64,000 nt of DNA from Candidatus Gastranaerophilales bacterium (GCA_944323625.1 CALUTD010000007.1:1-64000); one strand, 5' to 3'. Shown: positions 32,749-41,783, numbered from the stretch's first letter. The notes: generated from the letters alone by a model not told the origin. Numbers and translations are program-made.

Positions 32749-33990
32749 TTAATCCTCATAAAGCGGATATTTTTTACATAAAGCCAAAGAACGATGTCTT
32801 AACTCTTTAAGTTTTTCTTCAGAATCTGAATTTTTAACAGCTTCGGCTATAATTTTTCCGACTTCTTTCATATCTTCTTCTTTAAACCCTCTTGTTGTAA
32901 CAGCAGGAGAACCAAGTCTTACACCGCTGGTAACAAAAGGACTTTGCGGGTCATTGGGCACTGTATTTTTATTAGCGGTAATCCCGACTTTTTCAAGTAC
33001 ATTTGCAATATCTTTACCGGTTTTGTTCATTTTCCTCAAATCTAAAGTCATTAAATGATTATCCGTACCATTACCTACAATATCCAAACCTTCTTCAATT
33101 AAAGAGTTTGCAAGTGCTTTAGCATTTAATACAACCTGTTTTGCATATACTTTAAAATCATCAGATAAAGCTTCTTTTAAAGCAATTGCTTTTGCGGCTA
33201 TAATATGTTCCAACGGGCCTCCCTGCATACCGGGAAATACCGCTTTATCAATACCTGCGGCATGCTCTTGTTTACACATAATAATGCCGCCTCTTGGTCC
33301 TCTTAATGTTTTATGAGTAGTTGTTGTAACAAAGTCGGCATAAGGGAACGGACTGGGGTGTTCGCCTGTTGCAACCAAAGCCGCAATATGTGCTATATCT
33401 GCTAAAAGTAAAGCACCAACTTCATCAGCTATTTCTTTGAATTTCTTGAAATCTATTATTTTTGAATAATTACTTGCACCGGCAATTATAAGTTTTGGCT
33501 TATTTTCAAGAGCAAGTTGTCTTACATTTTCATAATCAATCTCACCGTTATTATTAATTCCGTATGAAACTATATTAAAATAAAGTCCGGAAAAATTAAC
33601 GGGAGAACCGTGAGATAAATGTCCGCCGTTTGATAAATCCATCCCCATAACCGTATCACCCGGTTTTACTGCATACATAAATACGGCCATATTCGCCTGA
33701 GCACCACTATGCGGTTGTACATTGGCATGGTCTGCATTAAAAAGTTTTTTTGCTCTTTCCTGCGCTAACTCTTCAATTTTATCAATATTTTCACATCCGT
33801 TATAAAATCTTTTATAAGGTTTCCCTTCTGCATACTTATTTGTTAACACGGTACCGGCTGCCGCCATTACGGCTTTAGACGTGAAATTTTCACTTGCTAT
33901 TAATTCAATTGTTGTCTGCTGTCTTTCAAATTCTTTTTCTATCAGTTCAGCCACTTCAGGGTCTGTTTTCCTTATTACTTCTATTTCCAT
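32749..33990 (-). CDS. glyA: Serine hydroxymethyltransferase
   Basis: 413 residues from ATG 33990; the GTG at 33996 is only two bases from the RBS GGGGAGG. PLP-lysine motif is [15 protein letters not shown], with [16 protein letters not shown] and the C-terminal [16 protein letters not shown]. It converts serine and tetrahydrofolate to glycine and methylene-THF. First gene of a seven-gene minus-strand operon, whose formyl-THF-using member is fmt. Confidence 0.96.
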   Translation of the reverse strand: MEIEVIRKTDPEVAELIEKEFERQQTTIELIASENFTSKAVMAAAGTVLTNKYAEGKPYKRFYNGCENIDKIEELAQERAKKLFNADHANVQPHSGAQANMAVFMYAVKPGDTVMGMDLSNGGHLSHGSPVNFSGLYFNIVSYGINNNGEIDYENVRQLALENKPKLIIAGASNYSKIIDFKKFKEIADEVGALLLADIAHIAALVATGEHPSPFPYADFVTTTTHKTLRGPRGGIIMCKQEHAAGIDKAVFPGMQGGPLEHIIAAKAIALKEALSDDFKVYAKQVVLNAKALANSLIEEGLDIVGNGTDNHLMTLDLRKMNKTGKDIANVLEKVGITANKNTVPNDPQSPFVTSGVRLGSPAVTTRGFKEEDMKEVGKIIAEAVKNSDSEEKLKELRHRSLALCKKYPLYED

Positions 33991-34166
33991 GCGCACATCC
34001 TCCCCTAATCTCTCTATTTTACATGTTTCAATTATATATTAAAATAATTAACTTGTAAAAAAAATATTATAACTGAAAAATGATAAATACTTTAAATAAT
34101 AATTTAAATTATTATTTGCAAAAATTAATAAATATATGATAATATAAATTAAAAAGGAGGAAAACT

Positions 34167-34208
34167 ATGAATATATTAAATAAACGCCACGGGGGGGGGG
34201 TAATTTAA
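34167..34208 (+). CDS. Short leader ORF containing a G10 box
   Basis: ATG 34167 follows an excellent RBS (AAAAAGGAGG). It reads MNILNKRH, then GGG, V, I and stops at TAA 34206-34208 (13 residues). With eleven G it would extend to 34 residues, ending in a TGA inside the terminator hairpin at 34255-34278. With nine G it stops at once. The extended frame (GGGGNLKSKNSF) resembles the leader of the pilin-like protein at 41033 (GGGEKNNLNFQNSF), so it may be a decayed pilin leader or a phase-variable attenuator. Confidence 0.5.
   Translation: MNILNKRHGGGVI
34191..34200. repeat. G10 box (GCCAC-G10-TAATT)
   Basis: Ten G on the plus strand at codons 9-12 of the short leader ORF. Flanks match the boxes at 23824 and 35733. 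Confidence 0.95.
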
Positions 34209-34254
34209 AATCTAAAAACAGTTTTTTATTATATTTTCTTAAAATAAATTTCAG

Positions 34255-34287
34255 TCAATATTTCATTTGAAATATTGATTTTATTTG
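34255..34287 (+). terminator. Intrinsic terminator between leader ORF and pilin-like gene
   Basis: TCAATATTTCA (34255-34265), loop TT, TGAAATATTGA (34268-34278), then TTTTATTTG. It would end leader transcripts before the gene at 34344. Confidence 0.7.
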
Positions 34288-34343
34288 TTTAAATATTTAT
34301 AAATATTGGTATATAATTATTGTTACATAGGGGAATTTAAAAT

Positions 34344-35009
34344 ATGAAAAAGATGAAATCATTTACTTTGGCAGAGGTACTAATAACACTTGTAATTATC
34401 GGTATAATTGCAGCAATAACTGTTCCTGTAGTTATGTCAAATGTTCAAAAGCAGGATACAATTTCTAAGTTAAAAAAGGTATATGCTATGGTATCTCAAG
34501 CTGCAAATTTAACAAAAATAGATAATGGTTTGTTAATTGATCATTATATAGATAATGACAGTACTCCTACTGAAGAAATGCTAAATTATTTTAAAAATAC
34601 ATATTTCATACCTTATCTTCAGATACAAAAGGAGTGTACAGGATATGCAGAATGCGGGTACGAAAAGGCTTTGCCTTGGACAACAATATCAGGAGAAGAA
34701 TATCTCTTTCCTGATATGAATAATGGTGCATACTATTTATTAGACGGAACTTTTGTTGCTTTAGATGTGGATTTTGATTGGGCAGATTTATATATAGATA
34801 TAAACGGACCTAAAAAACCTAATAAATATGGACGTGATGTTTTTGTTATTGAAATTAAAGGTCAAAATAATGTCAATAAGGTTACCGGCGGATGGTGCAG
34901 CAGTGCTGCTTCCGTTAATAATGATTGTAGTTCGACAGGAAGAGGCTTGTGCTGTCTTCAGAAGTTAATAAATGACAACTGGGAGTTCAAAGATGACTAT
35001 CTTTGGTAA
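34344..35009 (+). CDS. Type IV pilin-like protein (prepilin)
   Basis: 221 residues. The leader MKKMKS precedes FTLAEVLITLVIIGIIAAITVP, with Glu at +5 and Ser at -1 in place of Gly. The globular domain has two cysteine pairs (KECTGYAECG; WCSS...DCSS...CCLQ), the loop IDINGPKKPNKYGRDVFV and the tail NDNWEFKDDYLW. Start ATG 34344 follows GGGGAATTT. It has no G tract in its own coding sequence, but a G10 leader ORF and a terminator lie upstream. It is convergent with the pilin-like gene at 35049-35773. Confidence 0.88.
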   Translation: MKKMKSFTLAEVLITLVIIGIIAAITVPVVMSNVQKQDTISKLKKVYAMVSQAANLTKIDNGLLIDHYIDNDSTPTEEMLNYFKNTYFIPYLQIQKECTGYAECGYEKALPWTTISGEEYLFPDMNNGAYYLLDGTFVALDVDFDWADLYIDINGPKKPNKYGRDVFVIEIKGQNNVNKVTGGWCSSAASVNNDCSSTGRGLCCLQKLINDNWEFKDDYLW

Positions 35010-35048
35010 CATTGCTTTTTTTGCAGTTAATTTGGCTTGCACTTGTAT

Positions 35049-35773
35049 TCAATTTACGGATTGAGTTATATTCCATGGATAATCACTCTTAATCTCCCAG
35101 CCATCCTTCATCAAAAGGGTTGAACATGCAGTATATCCATTGCCATAATATCCAGGATTTTTACATAATTCAATATTTTCTTCTCTTGTTTTATCCATAT
35201 AAGGCGGTGTTAATGTTCCGTCATCATGAAGTGTAAACCAAAACATCTGTCTTGTAGGTTTAGTATAGCCTGAATAAGTTGCTTGAGCATGTAAATTATT
35301 CCATCCGTAAGTTCCGCTCGGCGACATTAAACATGCATAAGGTTGTTTCCCTGTTTCACATCTATCTGCTGCACATGTTGCATATCCGCATATAGCCTGA
35401 CTTCCATCTTGAAAAACAAACAGTACACCATTTGTAAAATAACCCATAACGTGTATATTTCTTTCAATTTTTATACTATTAATATGTTTTGAAATGTATT
35501 TATCAAATAATTCTTCCATATTTTCATATTCCCATGAAGAGAATTGGCCGTTTTCTGTTTCTGCGAGCCTTATTGCCTGATTGAAAGTTGAATATAATTT
35601 TTTAACCTGATTTGCAACCTTTACTTTTTGGTATTGATTAATCATTATTGGAACGGTTATAGCCGCTATAATTCCGATTATCACAAGAGAAATTAAAACT
35701 TCTGATAAAGTAAAAGATTTATATTCCGCCACGGGGGGGGGGTATTTAAAGAGCTATTTTTCAATTTTTTCAT
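35049..35773 (-). CDS. Phase-variable pilin-like gene, OFF by frameshift at C10
   Basis: On the minus strand ATG 35773 (RBS AGGAGAAA) opens MKKLKNSSLNT and then a run of ten C. Ten C gives TPPPWRNINLLLYQKF and a stop. Eleven C restores TPPPVAEYKS, then FTLSEVLISLVIIGIIAAITVP, open to 35049. The downstream ORF can be read only from the GTG at 35732, which lacks an RBS and would still leave a short usable leader. The globular part has four or more cysteines and the tail KDGWEIKSDYPW. It lacks the DINGxKxPN loop of its relatives, having SPSGTYGWNNLH instead. Confidence 0.83.
35733..35742. repeat. G10 box (GCCAC-G10-TATTTAAA) in pilin leader
   Basis: Ten G on the plus strand, read as C10 by the minus-strand pilin-like gene. 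The flanks match the 34191 box closely although the gene runs in the opposite direction. Confidence 0.95.
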
Positions 35774-35800
35774 AATTTCTCCTATTATTATGTATAAATA

Positions 35801-35828
35801 ATTATAGCGTACTTTCGGTTTTTGTAAA
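35801..35828 (-). promoter_or_regulatory. Promoter of the minus-strand pilin-like gene
   Basis: Read on the minus strand: TTTACA (35828-35823), a 16-bp spacer and TATAAT (35806-35801), 28 bp upstream of ATG 35773. Confidence 0.6.
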
Positions 35829-35908
35829 TAAGTAACTTTCTGATTACAAATAATTTTAAATATGCTATGTTTGGCATATAATCCCAATAGAAAAGGAGAA
35901 GTAAGAAA

Positions 35909-37138
35909 ATGATAATTCCGAGTATAGACTTAATGGGCGGTAAAGCTGTTCAACTAAGACAGGGAAAAGAAAAAGTTTTAGAGCGTGAAAATGTTTTAGA
36001 ACTTGCGAAATACTATTCCCGTTTCGGTGAAATCAGTGTTATTGATTTGGATGCAGCTATGAATAAGGGAGATAATGAGGCTCTTATAAAAGAAATTTGT
36101 AAAATTGCCCATTGCAGAGTCGGCGGCGGAATTAGAGATACAGAAAAAGCAAAACGAATGCTTGCAAACGGAGCAAAACAAATAATTATAGGTACGGCAG
36201 CAAATGAAGAGTTTTTAACAAAACTCCCCAAAGATAAAGTAATTGTTGCTATTGATTCTAAAAAAGGGAAAGTGACTACTCAGGGTTGGACAAGAGAAGT
36301 TGATGCTTCTCCTGAAGACTATGTTAAAAGGTTTGATAACCTTTGTGCCGGATATCTTTATACAATAGTTGATAAAGAAGGTATGATGCAAGGTACTGAT
36401 ATTGAAGCAATAAGAAAAATTCGCAATTTGACAAAAAAAACTCTTATTGCAGCAGGCGGTATTTCTTCAATTGATGAAATAAAAACTCTTAATAAAATGA
36501 ATGTTTCAACCCAGCTTGGTATGTGTATATATACAGGCGCTGTCAAACTTGAAGATGCATATATTTCAGTTATGGATTTTGAAAAGCAAAACGGCTTAAT
36601 TCCTACCATTGTACAGGATATTGAAACAAAACAGGTATTAATGCTTGCATATTCAAATAAAGAATCGTTAAAGAAATCGTTATCTGACGGTTTGGCAACA
36701 TATTGGAGCCGTTCGAGAAATGAATTATGGACTAAAGGTTTAACATCCGGAAATACTCAAGAGTTAATAAGTGCCAAATTTGACTGTGACTGTGATTCGC
36801 TTCTGTTCAAGGTAAAACAAAATGGCGGCAGTGCTTGCCATACGGGGCGGTATTCCTGTTTTGAAGACAGAGAATTTTGTATAAACGAATTGTACAATTT
36901 ACTTATGGACAGAAAAGCTAAAATGCCCGAAGGCTCGTACACTACAAAATTGTTCAAAGATGAATTCAAACTTCAAAGAAAAATAATGGAGGAAGCGTTT
37001 GAATCGGTAAACTTTGAAAAAGGTGACGGACTTGAATGGGAAGCAAGTGATTTGGCATATCATATGCTTACGTTTATGGCGCTTCACAATGTAACGCCAC
37101 AGGATATTATAAATAATTTGGCCTCAAGAACGAAGTAA
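35909..37138 (+). CDS. Fused HisA-HisI-HisE, trifunctional histidine biosynthesis protein
   Basis: 409 residues. Residues 1-228 are HisA ([34 protein letters not shown], catalytic Asp in [22 protein letters not shown]). Residues 229-340 are phosphoribosyl-AMP cyclohydrolase HisI ([30 protein letters not shown], metal-binding [26 protein letters not shown]). Residues 345-409 are HisE pyrophosphohydrolase ([30 protein letters not shown]). The order of activities in the pathway is HisE, HisI, then HisA, so three successive steps are joined in one chain. HisD follows 8 bp later. Confidence 0.9.
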   Translation: MIIPSIDLMGGKAVQLRQGKEKVLERENVLELAKYYSRFGEISVIDLDAAMNKGDNEALIKEICKIAHCRVGGGIRDTEKAKRMLANGAKQIIIGTAANEEFLTKLPKDKVIVAIDSKKGKVTTQGWTREVDASPEDYVKRFDNLCAGYLYTIVDKEGMMQGTDIEAIRKIRNLTKKTLIAAGGISSIDEIKTLNKMNVSTQLGMCIYTGAVKLEDAYISVMDFEKQNGLIPTIVQDIETKQVLMLAYSNKESLKKSLSDGLATYWSRSRNELWTKGLTSGNTQELISAKFDCDCDSLLFKVKQNGGSACHTGRYSCFEDREFCINELYNLLMDRKAKMPEGSYTTKLFKDEFKLQRKIMEEAFESVNFEKGDGLEWEASDLAYHMLTFMALHNVTPQDIINNLASRTK

Positions 37139-37146
37139 AGGGTATT

Positions 37147-38412
37147 ATGAAAATATTTAATTATCAAAATATTGACAAAAGTTTTTTTGAAAAAATTGAG
37201 TTTGAAAATATTCAATCAGTAAAAGAAATTATAGATGATGTAAGAAAAAACGGCGACAAAGCGATAAGAGAATACACTAAAAAATTTGGCGACGGTGATA
37301 TACAAAATTTCAGATTAACAGAAAAAGAAATAAAAGAAGCAATTGATTCGGTTGATAAAAAAACAATTGAAGCAATTGAATTCGGTATAAAAAATGTTCG
37401 CGAGTTCTCAATGGCGCAGCTTTCCGGATTAAAAGAAATTGAAGTTAATATAAACGGCAATATTTTAGGACATAAAATAATACCCATAGAGTCTGCCGGA
37501 TGTTATATTCCGGGAGGAAATTATCCCCTGCCTTCAAGTGCAATAATGACAATTGTTCCCGCAAAAACAGCAGGGGTAAAAAGAGTAATAGCGATGTCAC
37601 CAAAAATTCAACCCGTTACTATAGCTGCAGCATTTTTATCGGGTGCCGATGAAATATACAGAATCGGCGGAGTTCAGGCAATTGCCGCAATGGCGTACGG
37701 AAGTGAATCCATAGAAAAAGTTAATAAAATAACAGGACCCGGGAATAAATTTGTAACTTCCGCTAAAAAGCAAGTATATGGCGAATGCGGTATTGATTTT
37801 TTGGCAGGCCCGTCTGAAGTACTAATCATTGCAGATGACAGTTCTAATCCTGATTTTGTTGCTGCTGATATATTGGCACAATGCGAACATGATAAAGATG
37901 CAAGAGCGTTTTTAATATGTTTCTCGGAAGAATTCGCTAAAAAAGTTGATAAAAAAGCGAAAGAATATATAACAGCGCTTCCGACAAAAAATATAGCCGA
38001 AATTTCATACGAAAAATCATTTGCAGTAATTGTAGATTCTCTTGAAGAGGCAATAATATTGGCAGACAGAAAAGCGCCTGAGCACTTGGAGTTATGTATT
38101 AACAATGCACAAAAAGTATCAAATAAATTCAAAAATTATGGTTCTTTATTTATAGGCAGTTACAGCGCGGAAGTTTTCGGAGATTATGTTTCAGGTACAA
38201 ATCATACTTTACCTACAAATCAAGTTGCAAAGTATTCAGGCGGTTTAAGCGTTTTTGACTACATTAAAATCCAAACATACCAAATTATAAATAAAAGCGC
38301 TTTGGCACAAACCGCTCAAAACGCTTCAACACTTGCAAAAAATGAAGGGCTTTTGGCTCATAAACTTGCTTCTGATGTACGACTAAGAGAAGTTTCGTTT
38401 ATGAACGAATAA
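37147..38412 (+). CDS. hisD: Histidinol dehydrogenase
   Basis: 421 residues. Conserved blocks are GCYIPGGNYPLPSSAIMT, ITGPGNKFVTSAKKQVYG, IDFLAGPSEVLIIAD, ILAQCEHD and the C-terminal EHLELCINNA...GDYVSGTNHTLPT. It oxidises histidinol to histidine with NAD and zinc. Operon partner of the HisA-I-E fusion; hisG is separate, at 56857. Confidence 0.96.
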   Translation: MKIFNYQNIDKSFFEKIEFENIQSVKEIIDDVRKNGDKAIREYTKKFGDGDIQNFRLTEKEIKEAIDSVDKKTIEAIEFGIKNVREFSMAQLSGLKEIEVNINGNILGHKIIPIESAGCYIPGGNYPLPSSAIMTIVPAKTAGVKRVIAMSPKIQPVTIAAAFLSGADEIYRIGGVQAIAAMAYGSESIEKVNKITGPGNKFVTSAKKQVYGECGIDFLAGPSEVLIIADDSSNPDFVAADILAQCEHDKDARAFLICFSEEFAKKVDKKAKEYITALPTKNIAEISYEKSFAVIVDSLEEAIILADRKAPEHLELCINNAQKVSNKFKNYGSLFIGSYSAEVFGDYVSGTNHTLPTNQVAKYSGGLSVFDYIKIQTYQIINKSALAQTAQNASTLAKNEGLLAHKLASDVRLREVSFMNE

Positions 38413-38424
38413 AATAAATGAGTA

Positions 38425-38889
38425 TTAAGAAGCCATACATTCATTCATAATTTCTTCTATAGCAATATCAGAATTTAATTTTTCCTGAATTTCCGAAAGA
38501 TGTTTTTCGATATTAAATTTTATGCTTCTTTTGGTTCTGTTTTCATTTATTCCTTTGATAATTTCATCATAAACAATATATGAATTTAACTGCATAAAAG
38601 ACTTTATGTCTTTTGCTTTTTTATTTGTCTTAAGCAAATTTTCACTTTTGGATAATGTATATTTTAAAACAGAATCAATTATAAACTTATTTAATCTTAT
38701 TGATTGTTTGTTATTTTGATTAATAAGAGTATTCAATAAAACACGGCAATGAGTTTCAATTGTATTTGAAAGACTTTTTCTTTGTATCCATGGAATTGAT
38801 TTTGATAGATGTTTGCTGCAATTATTAAGTTTTGATTGTGCATACTTAACTGTCAAATACTTTTTAATGTTTTCTTTAATCATACTCAT
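38425..38889 (-). CDS. Hypothetical helical protein (154 aa)
   Basis: Basic, almost entirely helical protein with no membrane segment. Lysine-rich N-terminus (MSMIKENIKKYLTVKYAQ), repeated K/N/S stretches and an acidic C-terminus (NSDIAIEEIMNECMAS). No family was recognised. It lies convergent to hisD and downstream of clpP in the same direction. It may be lineage-specific. Confidence 0.6.
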   Translation of the reverse strand: MSMIKENIKKYLTVKYAQSKLNNCSKHLSKSIPWIQRKSLSNTIETHCRVLLNTLINQNNKQSIRLNKFIIDSVLKYTLSKSENLLKTNKKAKDIKSFMQLNSYIVYDEIIKGINENRTKRSIKFNIEKHLSEIQEKLNSDIAIEEIMNECMAS

Positions 38890-39011
38890 CGACTAATGTT
38901 CCTCTTTTACTGCTTTCTCAACTATATGAAATGTTATATCATAAAGTTTAAATAAATAACTACTCCAAACGTATGGTATATATAAGAGGCAAAATAGGTT
39001 AAAAAGCCGAT

Positions 39012-39602
39012 TTACAAAACCTTATCTATCAATCCGTATTCCATTGCTTCCTGAGCAGACATATAATTATCACGCTCAGTGTCTTCATATATTTTTTCAA
39101 CAGTTTGACCTGTATGTTTAGAAAGCAAAGTATTTAATTCTTTTTTCATTCTTAAAATTTCCTTTGCTTCTATTTCAATATCGGTTGCCTGACCTCTTGC
39201 GCCGCCAAGAGGTTGGTGTATCATAATTCTTGCACTCGGAAGCGCCATTCTTTTTCCTTTTGTACCTGCAGAAAGCAAAAAAGCCCCCATTGAAGCTGCT
39301 TCACCCAAACATATTGTACAAACATCCGCTCTTACATGGTTCATCGTATCATATATTGCCATTCCGGCTGTAATAACACCTCCTGGGCTGTTAATATACA
39401 TCATAATATCTTTTTCAGGGTTTTCGGCATCTAAAAGCAATAATTGTGCAACTATGGAATTAGCCATATCATCATCTATTTCTTCACCGAGGAAAATAAT
39501 TCTTTCTCTAAGCATTCTAGAGAAGATATCAAAAGAATTTTCACCGCGCGATGATGATTCAATTACCGTAGGTATATAACTCAATATTGTATTTTTATCC
39601 AT
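39012..39602 (-). CDS. clpP: ATP-dependent Clp protease proteolytic subunit
   Basis: 196 residues. Catalytic Ser in [14 protein letters not shown], His in [12 protein letters not shown] and Asp in [12 protein letters not shown] are all present. Fourteen subunits form the proteolytic barrel served by ClpX/ClpA/ClpC. No clpX or tig gene adjoins it here. ATG 39602 is the start giving the usual short processed N-terminus. Confidence 0.96.
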   Translation of the reverse strand: MDKNTILSYIPTVIESSSRGENSFDIFSRMLRERIIFLGEEIDDDMANSIVAQLLLLDAENPEKDIMMYINSPGGVITAGMAIYDTMNHVRADVCTICLGEAASMGAFLLSAGTKGKRMALPSARIMIHQPLGGARGQATDIEIEAKEILRMKKELNTLLSKHTGQTVEKIYEDTERDNYMSAQEAMEYGLIDKVL

Positions 39603-39704
39603 AATAACCTCTGAAATTTATTCAACATGTATTATTATATCACTCTCAATTAAAAAATATCTATACTGTTTAAATGTTAACAAATTAAATATATTTGATA
39701 AAAT

Positions 39705-40247
39705 ATGAGTATGATAATTGATTCGGATATAATTGCATACGATTTTATGACTGATTTTAACGGTCCTTCTCGGCTGTATCCTAATCCTCAGTATCCTGCA
39801 GGTGTTTATGATTCGGATAACCCTATATATAAATTTGGGCCCGAATCGAGTGCATACCCAAATTTAACACTTCCTTGCAATCTTTATGATGAATGGGGAA
39901 ATGAAATCCCTCAAGGATTTTATATGGCAGTACTTTCTGATGATATGAAGTTTATTGAACTCTATCAGAGCAATAAATTAAAAGCTCGAGTAAAAGTGGT
40001 TAAACTTGTTGAAAAAATGTATACAAATGAAGAATTAAAGGAAGAAGACGAAATTATCAACAGACTTCAAGAAGCACAGCGCAAACAAAAATTAAAAAAA
40101 ATCCGTGAAGCGGAAGAAGAACTTACGGCTTTTAAAGAAAAAAACGCCGCCAATTCTTATGCACGAATATATGATTCAGGGCAAGGCTACTACATTTTAA
40201 AATACAATAGACTGGGGAAAAGAGCCGAAGGGATTATTCAGAAATAA
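39705..40247 (+). CDS. Hypothetical protein with C-terminal coiled coil (180 aa)
   Basis: 180 residues. The N-terminal 95 residues are aspartate/proline/tyrosine-rich (FNGPSRLYPNPQYPAGVYD, PNLTLPCNLYDEWGNEIPQGFY). A coiled coil follows (about 110-150, NEELKEEDEIINRLQEAQRKQKLKK). No signal peptide. The family is unknown to me. The NEIPQGFYMA...DMKFIELYQ region resembles small beta-sandwich modules, but this is weak. Confidence 0.6.
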   Translation: MSMIIDSDIIAYDFMTDFNGPSRLYPNPQYPAGVYDSDNPIYKFGPESSAYPNLTLPCNLYDEWGNEIPQGFYMAVLSDDMKFIELYQSNKLKARVKVVKLVEKMYTNEELKEEDEIINRLQEAQRKQKLKKIREAEEELTAFKEKNAANSYARIYDSGQGYYILKYNRLGKRAEGIIQK

Positions 40248-40271
40248 AGAAATAATTTTAGGGTTTATTAT

Positions 40272-40495
40272 TTATTTCACTGTCTTTAAGGTATACATTA
40301 CATAGTTCGGTGACAAAAACAAAGATGTCATCCTTGTATATGTTACGTAATTTGATGACAGAATTAAAGTTCTAATATGTCGAAAATATATATTATAAAT
40401 TAAATAAAAAATAAAATTTGACAGCATATATTTCTTTCCCACAGCGACGTGTTTATAGTAATTTAGAATTGTTGTGGTAGAAACCACAACCTACA
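40272..40495. repeat. Dispersed repeat block, including right copy of the 114-bp inverted repeat
   Basis: 40324-40437 is the inverted near-identical partner of 1-114. Two 28-bp cores sit at about 40291-40318 and 40336-40363, both in reverse orientation. A GTTGTGGT-AGAA-ACCACAAC hairpin follows at 40473-40492. No gene. Confidence 0.85.
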
Positions 40496-40519
40496 TTTGA
40501 AACTTTTTGCTCGAACATA

Positions 40520-40858
40520 CTAATTATAAGAAAAATATCTGTCAAAATCTACATCGTCAAAATTACACAAGAGCCTGTATACATCATCATCTTCATCCAT
40601 TTTTTGAAATTTATATTCATCGAATTTCCATAATTTAGGATTAATTCCGTAGACTCTGATTATTTCTTTATCCAATAATATTTTCAATTTTTTCTTTACA
40701 ACATCAAGAGGCATATCAAGGCATTTAGAAAGTTCGACAGCAGATATACCGCCCTCCCTTGAACATTTTTCGGGAGTCAGAAACATAAGTTCCAAACCTA
40801 CTTTTTTTAAATCTGTGTCTTCTTGCATTTCCATTTTTTTACCTTCTGTCATTAACAT
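40520..40858 (-). CDS. Hypothetical winged-helix-like protein (112 aa)
   Basis: 112 residues with a winged-helix pattern in the middle: GISAVELSKCLDMPLDVVKKKLKILLDKEIIRVYG. A highly acidic C-terminus (KMDEDDDVYRLLCNFDDVDFDRYF) follows. The start could be ATG 40858 or the internal ATG 40834, which has the better RBS (AGAAGGT). It may be a DNA-binding regulator; no partner gene is evident. Confidence 0.6.
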   Translation of the reverse strand: MLMTEGKKMEMQEDTDLKKVGLELMFLTPEKCSREGGISAVELSKCLDMPLDVVKKKLKILLDKEIIRVYGINPKLWKFDEYKFQKMDEDDDVYRLLCNFDDVDFDRYFSYN

Positions 40859-40980
40859 GTTCGACAGATTTTTAAATTTCTTTAATTATATTTTACAATT
40901 AAATAATTTTATTGTCACAAATGTTTATTTTTTAGGTCTATATTAAAAACAATGAGAATCTAAAATATTGTAAATAATAA

Positions 40981-41008
40981 TTGCAAAGAACAGGGAATGT
41001 ATTATAAT
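40981..41008 (+). promoter_or_regulatory. Promoter of the phase-variable pilin-like gene at 41033
   Basis: TTGCAA (40981-40986), a 16-bp spacer and TATAAT (41003-41008), with AAAAAAGGAG between it and the ATG. Confidence 0.65.
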
Positions 41009-41032
41009 ATAAATAAAAAAGGAGATAAAATT

Positions 41033-41779
41033 ATGTATAAATCAATTAACTGCTACGGGGGGGGGGAAAAAAATAACTTAAATTTTCAAAACTCTTTCTC
41101 TAAAAATAAATTCACATTTACTCTTGCCGAAGTTTTGATTACTCTTGTTGTTATAGGAATAATTGCTGCAATTACTGTTCCCATTGCAATGGCAAACCAT
41201 AAAAAAATCGAAACCGCTAACAGAATTAAAAAATTTTATTCAAACTTTACAAATGCTATTAAACAGGCAGAAATAGAGCATGGAATTCCTTCTTACTCGT
41301 GGCCACAGGTCGGTAATACAAATGAAGAATTTTTTAATACTTATCTAGCAAAATATATTTCATACTCAAAAATTGTTACTAACCCGTCTGATATGTATTC
41401 AGATCTTATGGGAGGCGAATTGTTAATATATTTAAATGACGGTATGATTGTTGGTATTGCAAGCGGTTATCCCACTAAATCCATTACATTAGATGTAAAT
41501 GGAGAAAAAGGTCCAAACAGTCCCAGTAGAGATATATTTGATTTTGAACTAATGACTGGTTATGATGGTGCCCCTCCTTCCAATAATGATAGATATTTAT
41601 TTACTCCAACATGTGCAGATTATAACTCAGAAGGAGAAACCGATGATTATTCAAGGCAAGGAATAATAAATGCAATGAAAGATTTAAAAGGCACAAATTC
41701 ATATGCAATTTGGTGTGGATCAACATTATTTATGATGGACGGCATGGAATTTAAAGATGATTACCCTTATCGTTTATAA
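41033..41779 (+). CDS. Phase-variable pilin-like gene, ON (G10 in frame)
   Basis: 248 residues from ATG 41033 (RBS AAAAAAGGAG; the upstream TTG is not needed). The leader MYKSINCY-GGG-EKNNLNFQNSF is unusually long, 28 residues. Its three Gly codons come from the ten-G run at 41057-41066. FTLAEVLITLVVIGIIAAITVP follows, with Glu at +5 and Thr at -1. The globular part carries LDVNGEKGPNSPSRDIFDFEL and the tail MDGMEFKDDYPYRL. Loss or gain of one G would truncate it, so it is the ON counterpart of 23793 and 35773. Confidence 0.9.
   Translation: MYKSINCYGGGEKNNLNFQNSFSKNKFTFTLAEVLITLVVIGIIAAITVPIAMANHKKIETANRIKKFYSNFTNAIKQAEIEHGIPSYSWPQVGNTNEEFFNTYLAKYISYSKIVTNPSDMYSDLMGGELLIYLNDGMIVGIASGYPTKSITLDVNGEKGPNSPSRDIFDFELMTGYDGAPPSNNDRYLFTPTCADYNSEGETDDYSRQGIINAMKDLKGTNSYAIWCGSTLFMMDGMEFKDDYPYRL
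41057..41066. repeat. G10 box (GCTAC-G10-AAAAAAA) in pilin leader
   Basis: Ten G, codons 9-12 of the 41033 gene, followed by A7, itself a slippage-prone run. The box has the same 5' flank as 23824 (minus strand). Confidence 0.95.
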
Positions 41780-41783
41780 GAAA

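Larger units (their letters stand above)
34000..34343 (+). other. Intergenic region between glyA and a pilin-like gene
   Basis: It holds AT-rich DNA, a short leader ORF with a G10 box (34167-34208), an intrinsic terminator (34255-34287) and, near 34308-34320, a TATAAT sequence likely used for the pilin-like gene at 34344. Confidence 0.6.

Noticed and set aside
37674-38132. 152-codon minus-strand ORF inside hisD
   Set aside because: Shadow of hisD, whose motifs are intact on the plus strand.
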